Assembly: GCA_033064195.1 (NCBI GenBank)
Contig: JARBJD010000249.1
Span: 49,691-113,690 of the forward strand
From: Blattamonas nauphoetae
Lineage: Eukaryota; Preaxostyla; Oxymonadida
Direction of reading: 5' to 3'
DNA: 64,000 nucleotides
Shown here: in pieces, positions 39,489-51,002 of the stretch
How positions within the stretch are numbered: position 1 is the first letter of the stretch
Layout: the number at the start of each line of letters is the position of its first letter
Notes under the pieces: generated by a model
What the model was told of the DNA's origin: nothing
Seen by the model: the letters and a program-made list of their open reading frames with translations, nothing else
Databases searched by the model: none
Translations under genes and position numbers: made by a program

Positions 39489-40747
39489 TCAAGTCTTTTC
39501 TCAGTCAACTGCTTCATAGAACGAGTCTGGATCACTGACTTCTTTGTTGACAGTTTCATTGCAGGTTGCGCTTTTCGTTTCTCGTCATGTTTCCGTTTTG
39601 GCTTTCTCTTTTCTCTCTGTTTGACAGTGGACTTCCGGAGGATGATCTTCTTTGGTTTGAACTGTCTTGCTTTCTTCCTTTCTTCTTTTTCTTTTTGAAT
39701 TGCCTCCTTCTTCATCATTTTCTCAATCATCTCTTTTGTACTCAGAAGAATTCCAGGTCTCACCACTTTTTCTACAGCCACAAAAGATTCATCATCAATA
39801 TTTGACAGGTTTGTCTGTATTGATTGTGATTTTTCGTCAGCCTCAAAAGGAATACGATCGATGAGTGGCTGCGAATTTAAATCAGAGATTCCACATCTCT
39901 GAAAGGCCAACTCGATCGTGCTGATCGAGAAGGCCTTCTCGACGGCGCGCGGCAAAGCATAAGCGATTGCTTCTCGATGAGCTTGTTGAGTGAACGGGCA
40001 TGGAGGTGTGTAGAATCGTTGGTACATGTTTTTGAGGCTTTGGAAGACTTTGTCGTCCAATGGTTGGGTCAGATTTGTTGTGTTGGGGGGAAGCGTTAAT
40101 ATCATGATATTGTTTTCTATTGCAGTTTTGGAAAGATTAGACGAAAAGTGCGATGCACAGTTGTCGAGGAGAAGGAGTGCGGTCTTTCCAGCGAGATGAG
40201 GAGCCATTCTTTTTTTGTTGATGGCAGGGATGATGGTTTCCTGTAGGATGGTCGAGAATATGGTCCCATTCACATATCCATTGGAAAAACAATGAGGAAC
40301 AATATCAAACTTGTGAAGTGAGTGAAACTCACTTGGTTCTTTGGCGAGAGGATACACTAGACAATGCGGAAGAGTGGTTCCATCTGCGCAAATCGTGCTT
40401 GCTAGAGTGAAGTTGGGGATCTTTTGAGTCTGAATTTGAACGGGTGGTGGGGTCCCAGCTTGATGAATGACAGTTTGAGCTTTTCTTTCCGTCATTGAGA
40501 AGCCAGTCTCATCGTAGTTAAAAATTAGCTCCTGTTGGACTTGGTATTCTGTGACAACGTCTTTCAAAAGGGAAATCCAAGTGTTCATATTCTCAGCGTT
40601 CGCTGATTGAATTTTTGAGAGATCCATCCTTATTGGTTTGGAGAAAATGAGATCGGGGTTGGAGTCGCAAAAAGTCCAGGCCCATGATCTATCCAGTGTG
40701 GTTTCCCGTGCAGTAGCGCTAGGTGAAGTGCGCATGATCTTCTGAAT
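39452..40747 (-). CDS. pogo-type DDE transposase, catalytic exon
   Basis: This exon starts after a 29-nt intron (40748-40776), with IQKIMRTSPSATARET, and runs to TGA/TAA near 39452. It holds the DDE_1 catalytic core: FNYDETGFSM, then LLLDNCASHFSS, then LTQPLDD, with 35 residues between the second and third Asp. PPNTTNLTQPLD is the family signature. The C-terminal 100 residues are very basic (KRKHDEKRKAQPAM, SMRTRSRRD) and could aid DNA binding or nuclear import. All three catalytic Asp are present and the frame is open, so the enzyme may be active. It cuts and pastes DNA at TA sites, in agreement with the flanks of this copy and possibly of the MITEs. Confidence 0.88.
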   Translation of the reverse strand: MQKIMRTSPSATARETTLDRSWAWTFCDSNPDLIFSKPIRMDLSKIQSANAENMNTWISLLKDVVTEYQVQQELIFNYDETGFSMTERKAQTVIHQAGTPPPVQIQTQKIPNFTLASTICADGTTLPHCLVYPLAKEPSEFHSLHKFDIVPHCFSNGYVNGTIFSTILQETIIPAINKKRMAPHLAGKTALLLLDNCASHFSSNLSKTAIENNIMILTLPPNTTNLTQPLDDKVFQSLKNMYQRFYTPPCPFTQQAHREAIAYALPRAVEKAFSISTIELAFQRCGISDLNSQPLIDRIPFEADEKSQSIQTNLSNIDDESFVAVEKVVRPGILLSTKEMIEKMMKKEAIQKEKEERKKARQFKPKKIILRKSTVKQREKRKPKRKHDEKRKAQPAMKLSTKKSVIQTRSMKQLTEKRLEGRSMRTRSRRD

Positions 40748-40776
40748 CTGGAAAATTAAAAAAGAAAAGACCATAC
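40748..40776 (-). other. 29-nt spliceosomal intron in the pogo transposase
   Basis: On the minus strand the sequence is GTATGG, a run of T and C with an in-frame TAA, then TTTTCCAG. Removing it joins QVQTR to IQKIMRTS in frame (phase 0). Without removal the transposase would be cut into two proteins. The very small size is unusual but has parallels in other compact protist genomes. Confidence 0.75.
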
Positions 40777-41181
40777 TCGTGTTTGGACTTGTGATCTAGT
40801 GATCGGAGTTTTTTGTTGAACTTTTTGCTTCATCCATCCGACTAACAGATTCATCTCCCTTGGAGGGACTTTCGATTGCCGTCCTGATTGTCGGATAGCT
40901 CGGCCTTCACGAAATGCTCTTCTTGCCCTCGAGAGCGAACGGCTGTGGATTCCCGTGATGGTTTGTATGATCCCGCCACGGATTTTCATCACTTTTTCGA
41001 GTTTGAGAAGATATAGGAGCTTGTCTTCAGATTTGATCTTCTTTTTCTTCAGAAGACTCTCCACTTCACGGAGATTCCTCCACCAATCAGCTGAACGTTG
41101 TTTCGTTGTCTTATTCTGAAAGAGGAGAAATGATTGAAGGAGATGGAGAAACAAGAAGTCGAATATGTCACGAAATACCAT
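40777..41181 (-). CDS. pogo-type transposase, 5' exon(s) with DNA-binding helices
   Basis: The frame from ATG 41181 covers the N-terminal DNA-binding region (helix-turn-helix features such as IIQTITGIHSRSLSRARRAF, then a CENP-B-like GWMKQKVQQKTPITRSQVQ). It joins the catalytic exon through a short GT...AG intron. A second intron is likely at 41116-41178 (63 nt, GTATTT...CTCTTTCAG, strongly pyrimidine-rich). If spliced, the protein would begin M-NKTTKQRSADWW. That piece has no stop and its length is a multiple of three, so its removal cannot be decided from the sequence alone. Confidence 0.75.
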
Positions 41182-41244
41182 GAATGTGCTTATGATAGGG
41201 TATCGTGATCACTGGATGACGAGAAACGGGACAAGCAAAATATA

Positions 41245-41443
41245 GGGGAGATCAATGAGAACAAGATCAAGAAGAGATTAAAAAATTCAATTCACCAAAA
41301 AAATTGTTGAAATAAGTGAATGAAACAGTAATGAAATGGAAATATGGGAAAAGAGAAGTATATGAAGAGAAAAATGAGACGAAAGTTTGACTTCATACCA
41401 AATGTGGACGGGTTGTCCAACTGGACGGCTTGTTCAACGACGG
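41245..41443 (-). repeat. right terminal inverted repeat of the pogo-type element
   Basis: Mirror of 39290-39488; ends in CAACGACGG directly before TA (41444-41445). Confidence 0.9.
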
Positions 41444-44400
41444 TAGTCCCATTGCATCTCGTGATTTGGCGCTTTCAGAGTAGTCGAATTCCACTTTCGT
41501 TCGATCAAAATCAGAAGACTGCGAAGACATGTGGATCGCAAACCACCTCCCCAAGAGATCGGAGGTGCATTCGGCGAAGGAGAGTGACGAGGAGCCTTTT
41601 GTGATGAAATAACACGATTTCTTGTCAGCGAGGGTTGATCCAGTGATGTCCAGACTGAATCCTCCACCATTCCCATCCGAATGACAGTTGGAAAATGAAC
41701 ATCCCGAAACTGTCGCAACTCCACCATCCTCAACAAGCATCGAAAGGGCGCCGCCATTCCCATTCGATGAACATTCTGAGAAGGACGTCGATTCAACAGT
41801 GAAGAGTCCCTTCACAACAACTCCAATCGCTCCTCCAGCTGCACTTGAGGAACATTTCGAGAATGATGTTGTTTGATCTTCTTTTCCAATCGTTACTATC
41901 TGACCTGACAAGATTTCCATCCCAACAACATGAAATCCTTCCGAATTCGATGAAATCGGTGTATCTGAGATCGATGTGAACATCGTATCGAATTGCTGAA
42001 CTGTTCCTGAGCCAGAGATCAAATCACTCTTCAATTTGAGCTTGCTCATCCCTCCTCCAGACATCTTCAACGATCCTCCATCCATCAAAATAATCCCTTT
42101 CACTTCGGCGTTGTTCAGACTGATCGTGTTTACTGTCCAGATCAGTTTTCCACTTCCAGAAATCATGAAAATCCCTTTCGAATCAGAATACTCGGAGAAT
42201 GGCAATGTCATCATCGAGATTGTGGCCAGTCCTCCTGAAATCGCAAACAGCTCAGTTGTTCGAGTTGTACTGGAATCAAAGAGTGAACTTACCGAATCAA
42301 TCGATAAACTTCCTCCTTTCATCCAACAGAATCGTCCGTTGAGTGGTGACGATGATGATCCAAACGAACAACCAGCAACAATCAAAGATCCTCCTTCTAA
42401 AGAGATGAATGTTTCAGATCCTGTCCACGAATCAAATTCAATCGTCAAACTGTTCAGGGTCAGCATCGCTGTTGCCGAAAGCGAATTGTCTCCGGAGATT
42501 TGTCCATTCAGTCCAATTCTCAATGTTTGTGTGTCTTTTCGGCTCAAAACCATAATTTTGTCTTTCATCGCAAGCGAAGAATCAATGGTTAAATGTGATT
42601 GCATTTCCACTGAGACAGCTGTTCCACTCTGAGTTGGAACGCAGTTCTCAAAACCAACTGTGATCGATGAACAAGGAAGGAATCGAGATCCACAAAGCGC
42701 GTTGTCTTCCCCATTCTCATCAACAATCAATTGTCCAAGCGAGTATCCATAGAACAGATAAAGAATCGAGGCTGCCATCGACTGGTCGTGGAAGAAGATC
42801 GATTCTCTTTCAAATGGAGTGAAAATATCGGTCGAAGACTCTTCTCGACTCGCACACGATCCTGAGAACTTCTCCGCAACAAGAATATCTCGAGAAAGAG
42901 ATCCAATCTCAACAAACACATCTCGCCCGAACTTCCCAACTCCATGACTGTTCATCTCATTTCCCTCCTTTCCATCTCCAAACGACAACGACGAAAGCAA
43001 ATACGCTCTCGATCCAAGCGACGACAGATCAACGAAGATCGCTCCTCCATTTCCGAGAGAAGAGCAAGAGGTGAAGGAGCATGACTTGATTGTCAGTTGG
43101 CCTCCGTCGACAGATGCGGAGACAGCTCCTCCGTGTTTGTCTGTGGCGGTCGTCTTGCTTGCTGAGAACACGCAATATCGGATCAAAGTGGTTCCTTTGA
43201 CTGCGAGTTGGACGCTTCCACCAGTATCTTCACTTTGACAGCTCGTGAAGGGCATTGGAGTCTGTTCGGAGCCTTGAATTGTGAGTGACGCGCCGTTGTG
43301 GTCATTTGTAAGCAAGATTGCGCCAGAATTCTTTCGTTTTGTGTTCATGAACTGACAGTTATTGATTGTGACAATACCTTTTCTGCCGTTTGGGGTGATT
43401 TTGATGACGGTCTCTTCTCTGTTCACAGTCGACACAAAATCTTTGAAGATGCAATCCTCGATGTTCGCTGACTTGACTTTGTTCAGCAGAATCGCTCCCT
43501 TGTCTTCTCCACTTCCCTCGCTGTACGCCCCAATGAATGTGATGTGTCTGAGATCGAGTGTGGTCCCTTCTGAGTCTGACGCTTCGGTGCCAATAATTCC
43601 TCCATCAAAACTTTCGTATGATCTGAAGTAGATCTGAATTTCAGTTTGATGATCCGAAGTTTTAATGAGTGAACTGTCATTTCCGAGCCAGAAAAGAGGA
43701 TTGCCGTTGAAATCGATGAGTTTTTGAATGTCAAGAACTTTGATTGTCACCATTCCGCCCTTCGCATGAACGAAGCTTTCGAAGTTGTCACCTGTCCCAA
43801 AGCTCTCTGTGTGGGACAGTTTGGCGGAATGGAAAGTGAGAGACCCTCCAGAAAGGACATGGATGAACATACATTCCCAAGACTTTTGTTTGATTCTGAT
43901 ATCAATCAATGTTGCTTCGACTTGCGACTCGATTTGGAGGAGAGGATCTGTTTGAGTGGCTGCTTTCCCTTGCCCGTCGAGATGAAACACAGAATAGCTC
44001 TTCGTGTTGGATTTGAGGTGGAAGTCCTTCGTGATGACAACTGTCGATCCATTTTGTGCACCCCATCCGACCACAAAAACGGTCGTCTTCTCTGTCAGAG
44101 TATTTGACAAAACCGTGGCGAGAGATTGACATGGTTCCAAAACTGTTTGACATGTGTTGTCATCGGAACCGCTGTCCGCGAGATATAAAATAGAATAATC
44201 AACGACTTCGAAGAGATCAAACTCTTCAGATGGCACATAGCCAGTCGCAACGCCAAGAGGAGGAGGTGTGTCAAAGGCTGATTGAAGAGTCACACGATCA
44301 TAATCAGAATCGCGGTCGGTCATGATGAAGTATATCCATGATCCGGTTGTTGCAGTACAGCCAGTGAATGAAAGAGCGTTTGTTCCTTTTGTGGTGGAGA

Positions 44401-47400
44401 AGCTGTCCTTCTTGTCTGGTTTGGTCGATTGGGAGATGTCGAGGAACAGCCCTCCTCCTTTCGGAGATGAACAGGATGAGAATGAACAGCCTGCGATTGA
44501 TGCTGTACCAGTGCCAGACACAACGACGTAGAGTCCACCGCCATTCCCAGCTGCTGTTGACGAGAAAGTTGAATCGGTGATGGTAAAGAACCCACCAGCG
44601 ACAGTTGCTGACACACTCCCACCATTCTCAAGAGATGAGCAGGAGGTGAAGGAGCACGAGGTGATTGAGAGGGAGCTGGAGGAGCTTAGTTCGGCGTTGA
44701 TCGCTCCTCCTCCGCTTCCTGCTTCGTTGTTCACAAATCGACAATTCGTGATCGATCCACCATTCGCAATTGTTGTCGACAAGGCTCCTCCTTTCGCTGA
44801 TGCTTTGTTATTCTCAAAATAACTGTTCGTCAGCTCCACACTTCCACTCTCAACTCTGACGCACGATCCTCCCGAAATTTCATCTGTCTGAACGAACTTT
44901 CGCATAAGCACTGAGTCCAATTTCATAACTGCTGAACTACCTGCTTCTGATGTCACCAGAATCGCTCCATTACCTGTCGAGACATCATTTCCATCGAGAA
45001 CACAATATTTCAGCTTCACTTGTCCAGACCCATCCAGAGACACCAGCCAACCAGCTCCGCTCGTTCTCACGATATTCAGTCCACTCATCTCAAACGAGCC
45101 AATAGTTACGGAGATGAGAGAGTTTGACACTGGATTCATTGCGTTGAGAGTAATCGGTGGTTCGTAGCCATCAAGAGACGATGGCTCGGTGAACGAATTC
45201 AGCTGAACAATGATTCTTTGCTCAAACACAGGGATGTTTGACTCTTCCAACGTGTTCGGGTCGAGTGACGTTGGGATTGTGATTGTGAGGGTGTAGTATC
45301 CTCCTTGAAAGTCATTCCGGAAAGCCGTGATCGAGTCGTAAGTGCCTCCAATCGTCCCTTCCATCGCTTCAGTTACAATCGAGCCAACTCTCGCTCGTTT
45401 TGCATCGTTCAGGAAAGTGATCCCATTCCCAATGGAGTTGCTGTCCTTGTCAACCACACATCCAGTGAACGCATTCTTCCAAGCGTCTGTTGCGTCAGAT
45501 ATGGAAACATCTGCGGCAGTGTTTGCGACCTGTCGACTTCCGTTGAAGTAGCACGAATGAACTCGGAAACTCTCTGAATATTCATCAAATGCATGGATTG
45601 CTGATCCTCCTTCCGACGCATCGTTGTTCAAGAACCAGCACCATTCCAGATCCAGCCCTGACTGCGGCGAGCTGATCGCTCCTCCAAGACGAGCTGTGTT
45701 CTCTGTGAAGTAGCAGTTCGTCCCTTTCAATGTTCCTGCGTTCAGTCGAATCGCCCCTCCTTCGCTCAATCGTCGGTTGAACTTGGTGATAAGACAAGAG
45801 AAGAGAATCGCGCTTCCTTCGTCTTGAATGAAGAGGAGTCCTTCCGTGCTTTCGATACCACACCCATTGAATGTGCAGTATGAGAAATCAGCGGATCCAT
45901 TGTTGATCGTCACCATCCATCCTTCCTCGTCTTCTCGTTTGATACTAACATCTTTCATTGTCAACGATCCATCGTTGATTGTGATGAGAGGTGATGATCC
46001 TGTTTTGGTCAGAACAATCGTTGGTGTGAAATCCCATGCTGGCTCAATCCAGTTCACTGGCTCGATCGAGACGGCATAATCAGTGATTGGGATGCTCGAT
46101 TCAACGAATCCTGATGTTGAAGCGTACTTCAGTGTGTATTTCACGGTGTCTGCTGGTGGGATATTTATCGAGGTTGCATCTGTCAGTGTCCGACAAACAA
46201 GTTGTTGGCCGAAATAGGCATAATTCATTTCGAATGATGAATCCACCACAACGAAGCGCTCACCGACTTCTGGGAGTTGGTATTTCATTCTGGTTTTATC
46301 ATCGAGAACGTTGTTTTGATATCCTGTCGAGAAGAAGTGATCTGGTCCTGTTGTATTGTCAATAAAGTCTGTCACACATCCAACGATCCCTGATTCGTAC
46401 GATCCATCTATGTCGTCCTCAACATGGATATCTGATCCGACATTCGGGAGTGCCTTACTCCCAAGGAAAGTGCATTTCTGGATTTGAAAATCCGGACCAG
46501 AAGCGCCTCCAACACAGATTGCACTTCCGGCCACTGTGGCTTCGTTTGAGTAGAAACGACACTCTTCGAACTGTGCTGATTGTTTCGGACCGTTGAATGC
46601 TCCTCCTTTCTTCGCTTTGTTGCTTGAGAAGACACAGTTTGTGGCCGAAATAGTGCCACATCCTTCGCCGATGAGAATTGCACCACCATCCACAGAATCC
46701 GACTTTTGGACGAATTGAGTCACTGTGCAGAACTTCATCACTGTTGAAGATAACGATTTGTGGAAGAGGAAGGGAAATCCACTGCAGTCAACGTTGTCCC
46801 CATCGAAGACACAGCACGAGAGAGTCGCTGAGCCCCCGTCAATTTGGAAGAACGAGTTTGACCTGGTTGTACTTCCAATGACACGAAGACCGTTCATCTC
46901 AATCGACCCTGTGGGGACAGAGACGAGTGCTGATAATATTGTGGGTTCTGCTTTGATCACAATGGATGGTGTGAAGTCTGACGGATTTGAAGGGACTGTC
47001 CATTCCAACGGTTCGACTGTCACAATCATGTCGACGACATCGATCTTGCTTTCGATGAATCCGCCTTCTGGAGAAGCCTTCAGAAGGACAGCCCTGCTTC
47101 CGACCACTTCTCCGAGAGTCGAGAAAGCACTTGTGATAGTTTGGCATTTCAGGGTGTCGGTGTCGCAGTCTTCAGCACTTACAGTTGAGTCAATGACGAT
47201 GATCTGACCAAACACGGAAAATGCGCAGGATCGTATCTGCGTGGCGTCCATGTCAAACATCTGTGAGTTTCCAATTGAGAAGTTGCCTGGTTGCATCGGA
47301 TTATTTGTGTAGCATCCCACAACTCCAGACTTCCACTTGTCTCCATAATCACGATTATTGACCATGACGTCTTGCGCTGAGTCGGACTTGGCTGTGTTGT

Positions 47401-50332
47401 CTTCGAAGCGACAGTCTTTGATCGCAAAACCTTCAAACGGGTCTTCCCACAACGCCATCGTCCCACCAATCTGTGCAATGTTGCCCGTAAAATGACACGA
47501 GATGAACTGTGTCCCGTTCTTCCAGCCGTTGAAACAGCCTCCAAATTCAGCTTGATTCTCGATGAACTTACATTTTGTGGCTGTGAAAAGAGCTCCTGAT
47601 GACATAACCACTCCTCCTTTGCTTTTTGAGGAGCAACTTGTAAAAGTCACAGTCTCGAAAAGAGCGATGGTGTCTCTTCCGAGATGAACGACTCCTCCAT
47701 CTCTCTCCGAAGAACATTCAGAGAATGTGGTCGATGAGAATGTCAACGATCCAGAAGATGCTAAAACTGCCCCTCCTTCCGTCGACGAATTGAATTTGGT
47801 GATTGAACAGTGTTCCACAACAATTGTTGATGATGACGTCGATGTTGTTGTCGATGTCAGCCATCCTTGGCTTTGTTGTTTGTTCGATCCATCGAATGTG
47901 CAGAACGAGAGAGTGATAGTTCCTTCAGTCACAAAGAACAGCGACTGAGTTCCTGTTCTAGTCATCTGAACACCTTTCATTTCAACTGATCCAGTTGACA
48001 CGGTGACCAGTGAATACGCCGTGTTCCGTGCTTCAATCTTCACAGTTGGGACGAAATCAGGATCCGGTGGCTCAGTCCAACTTTCTGGTTCGATGAGAAC
48101 TGTCCGAGTGTTGATGTTGATGTTCGTTTCAACAAATGCGGGACTCTCCAAAGTCGCGACAATTGAAAAAAGTGTGTTCTCTTCCAGGATAAACATTTGG
48201 GCTTGTGTGAGAGTGTTGCAGGTTGACGCTGAGAAACAATCTGAGAGATATTTTCCATGTTGGATCGTGATTGATGATAAGAGTGTGTACAATTCAAGCT
48301 TTTCGCTAGTTTCATCGAAATCGACTTCAGCAGCTGTGAGACGAGGAGAGGTGGACGTCGTGAAGCAGCCGCTGAACGTCACGGAGTCTTCTGCTCCATC
48401 GTAGATCAATATGTCTCGTCCAAGAAGGCCATTTCCTTCTCCAGTCACCACGTTGCTCACAAACAGAGTGTTCGTGATTGTGAAAGGTTGAGGCTTTGTC
48501 GCATAGAGTTGAATCGCTCCTCCTCCGCTTCCTGCTTCGTTGTTCACAAAACGACAATTCGTGATCGAGCCACCATTCGCAATTGTTGTCGACAGCACTC
48601 CTCCTCTCGCTGACGCTTTGTTATTTTCAAAATAGCTGTTCGTAAGCTCCACGGTTCCATTGTCAATTCGAAGGCACGATCCTCCCAGCTCGGAATCTGA
48701 ACGAATGAATCTTTGCATTATCACTGAGTCCAATTTCACAACTGCTGAACTTCCTCCATTTGATGTCACCAGAATTGCTCCATTCCCTGTCCACACATTA
48801 TTTCCATCGAGCACACAATAATTGAGCTTCAATTGTCCAGACCCATCCAGAGACACCAGCCAACCGGTTCCGCTCGTTCTCACGATCTTCAGTCCACTCA
48901 TCTCAAACGAGCCAGTCGTGATGTGGACTAGCGAAGTGATGTACGAATTCTCAGCGTTGAGAGTAATTGATGGTTCGAAGCCGTCAAGAGATGATGGTTC
49001 ATCAAACGAATCCAGTTTGACAAATATTTGTTGGGCATACACAGGGATGGATGTTTCTGTGATCTCAGAGACGCTGGCTTGGAGCGTGAAGGTGATGGTG
49101 TCTGGAAATGTGTCGAAGTAAGAATATGACTTGGAGATGGAAGCACAGGTCACTATCGGGTCTGTTGTGCATTTCTTAACTGTCCCATCGATGATAACAT
49201 CCGTTGTTCCGTCGGGGTACGGGTTCACAGGGAGTGTGTTGAGGATTCGAAATTGGGCTTCATATTTCATCATAAATCGATATTCGGGAGAAGTGGAGTA
49301 ACAATTAGTGATTTCCACGTCGTCTAGACTCCCCCATATTTGGATATCACTTCCTCCATGATCGACGATCATTGGATCCTTCGCAGAATTATTTGCGAAT
49401 GTGCAGTCTGTGATGGATAATCGTGGTCCAGACCCAAGTGGATACACGTGGATTGCGCCTGCATGACACTTATTGTCATATGATTGATAAGCAGAGCAGT
49501 TCGTGAACGTGCAATTGTTGATCGAGCTACCAAGGTCCATATGGGCGTGGATGGCTCCTCCGTTTGCGTTCACCATGCAGGAAGTGAAGACAGAGTGGGA
49601 GACGGTATATTGCCCTCCCAAGACACACAAAGCAGCCCCTCCTCCATTCACAGCTTTGAGATTCCGATGGAGATTGTGGAAAGTGGTTGATGAAATTGTG
49701 AGGGTTCCAAAAGACGAAATGGTTTTGCCGCAGGTTTCAGCCAAGGAAATGCAGCCATAAGTCCACCATTCGTCATTCCCATCAAAGTAGCAGAAGTTGA
49801 TCTCGACTGTTCCAGTGGAAGTCATTTCAATGAAAAAATCGGTACTGGGTCCACGTTTAATACCAATTCCAGTTAATTTGAGATTTCCAGTGGTCACCGT
49901 GAAGAGGACGTAATACTTGTTGGTGTGTGAAATGTTGACAGACGGTTTGATTGGAGTAACATCGGTGGGTTCGATCCAACTCATAGGAAGGGCTGACAGC
50001 TCCAAAGCATTGATCCTGATGTCCTTTTCTATGTATGTGCCGGCTTGGATTTGAAGGGCAAGATTCAAGTGTGTCGAAAGATAATTAGAGACAGCTGTGG
50101 TGATTGTAGGACATTTTGCATTAGTACCTGGAGTTCCTGTGCAAGATGTGATCCCATCTGAAGTGATGTTGATGGCGACAGGGTCGGCATTTCGAGTGAA
50201 TAAACCTTGGGGAGGAAATGATGAGTGAGGCGTGATATCGCGGAGTAGATCGGAAAGAAGAAGAGTTGGAGAGTGATTTGGAGGTAGAGAGAGTGTTGAT
50301 GGAAAGATGAGCCCGAATAAGAAAACGAGCAT
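41444..50332 (-). CDS. gene 6, N-terminal 2,963 codons: giant secreted beta-helix protein
   Basis: The ATG at 50332 gives a signal peptide (MLVFLFGLIFPSTLSLPP). The rest is beta-helix coils in many tandem modules of 200-400 residues. Typical elements are SLVTVSTGSVEMKGVQM, FEMSGLKIVRTSG, then a YCVLDGNN-type coil, then NSYFENNKASARGG and SITNCRFVNNEAGSGGGAI. These recur with few changes, and two copies near 44690-44990 and 48515-48830 are close to identical. Later modules open with LYLADSGSDDNTC...PCQSL and LIVDENGEDNALCG...PCSS. The frame runs into the pogo transposon at 41443 and would end at 41393 after 17 foreign codons. Removing the transposon with one TA joins it in frame to 39287, giving about 4,755 codons in all. 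Confidence 0.85.
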
Positions 50333-51002
50333 TCTTTGGACAGAGATCTACCCATGATAAGCGATACACTCTATTCCTTCGAATTTGATGTCATTCACAG
50401 ACATAACCATTTCCAGACATTTATTTCAGAATTCCCACTCATAAAATTGCTTCAGACGAGAGTATGGTTCCGAAATGAGAGATGAAGAAACGAAGTCCAA
50501 ACACATCCAATGGCACACAATCGACTCTTCTCTCTTCCTCAATCAATATTCAGTTCGATTCGGAAGTCGAATGATGTTGGAGGTGTCGGATCCCACCCTT
50601 TGCAGGCGATCGACCTCCACAAGCCCCTCTATTCACTTGTTTATTCTTCGATTTCTTTCATTCATTCTGAATAAAGTCAAAAAAGTGATGAAAAGTTGAC
50701 AAAAACTGGTTTTGACATACTATAGCAGTCATGGGCAAAAGTGGTCGGCAAGAAAAATGACGAAGTCTGGTGTGACGAATTGGGGAGGAGTTCGATCAGG
50801 GATTCGAAATTCCCCCGAATTGAGGAACTACTTCAAAAATGTTGTCCCTTTGGCTACCTTGCAAGTTAACATCCTTGTTTGATTCTTGTACGATTCCGGA
50901 CGAAAAATTTTCAGAATTCATTGATTAAACTGGGAAAAAATAGAAAATGAGGAAAAACACAGTGAGAATGAATCGAACTGAATATATACAAGAAAATATG
51001 CT
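50333..51002. other. 670-bp spacer between gene 6 and the hAT element
   Basis: The upstream region of gene 6 (minus strand) and the 3' flank of the hAT transposase. No open frame beyond 74 codons. A CAGTCATGGGCAAAA string at 50726 might be an hAT terminus, but no convincing partner with an 8-bp target duplication was found. Confidence 0.4.

Larger units (their letters stand above)
39290..41443 (-). mobile_element. pogo-type (Tc1/mariner superfamily) transposon inserted in gene 6
   Basis: The outer about 200 bp at each side are perfect or near-perfect inverted repeats: 39290 to about 39488, starting CCGTCGTTGAACAAGCCG, and about 41245 to 41443. The flanking TA dinucleotides are at 39288-39289 and 41444-41445. 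Three further bases outside (GAC/GTC) also mirror each other by chance or target preference. Inside lies one transposase gene on the minus strand. The element is 2,154 bp long. It looks recent: the TIRs are nearly identical, the transposase is open, and the host frame is intact on both sides. Confidence 0.9.
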
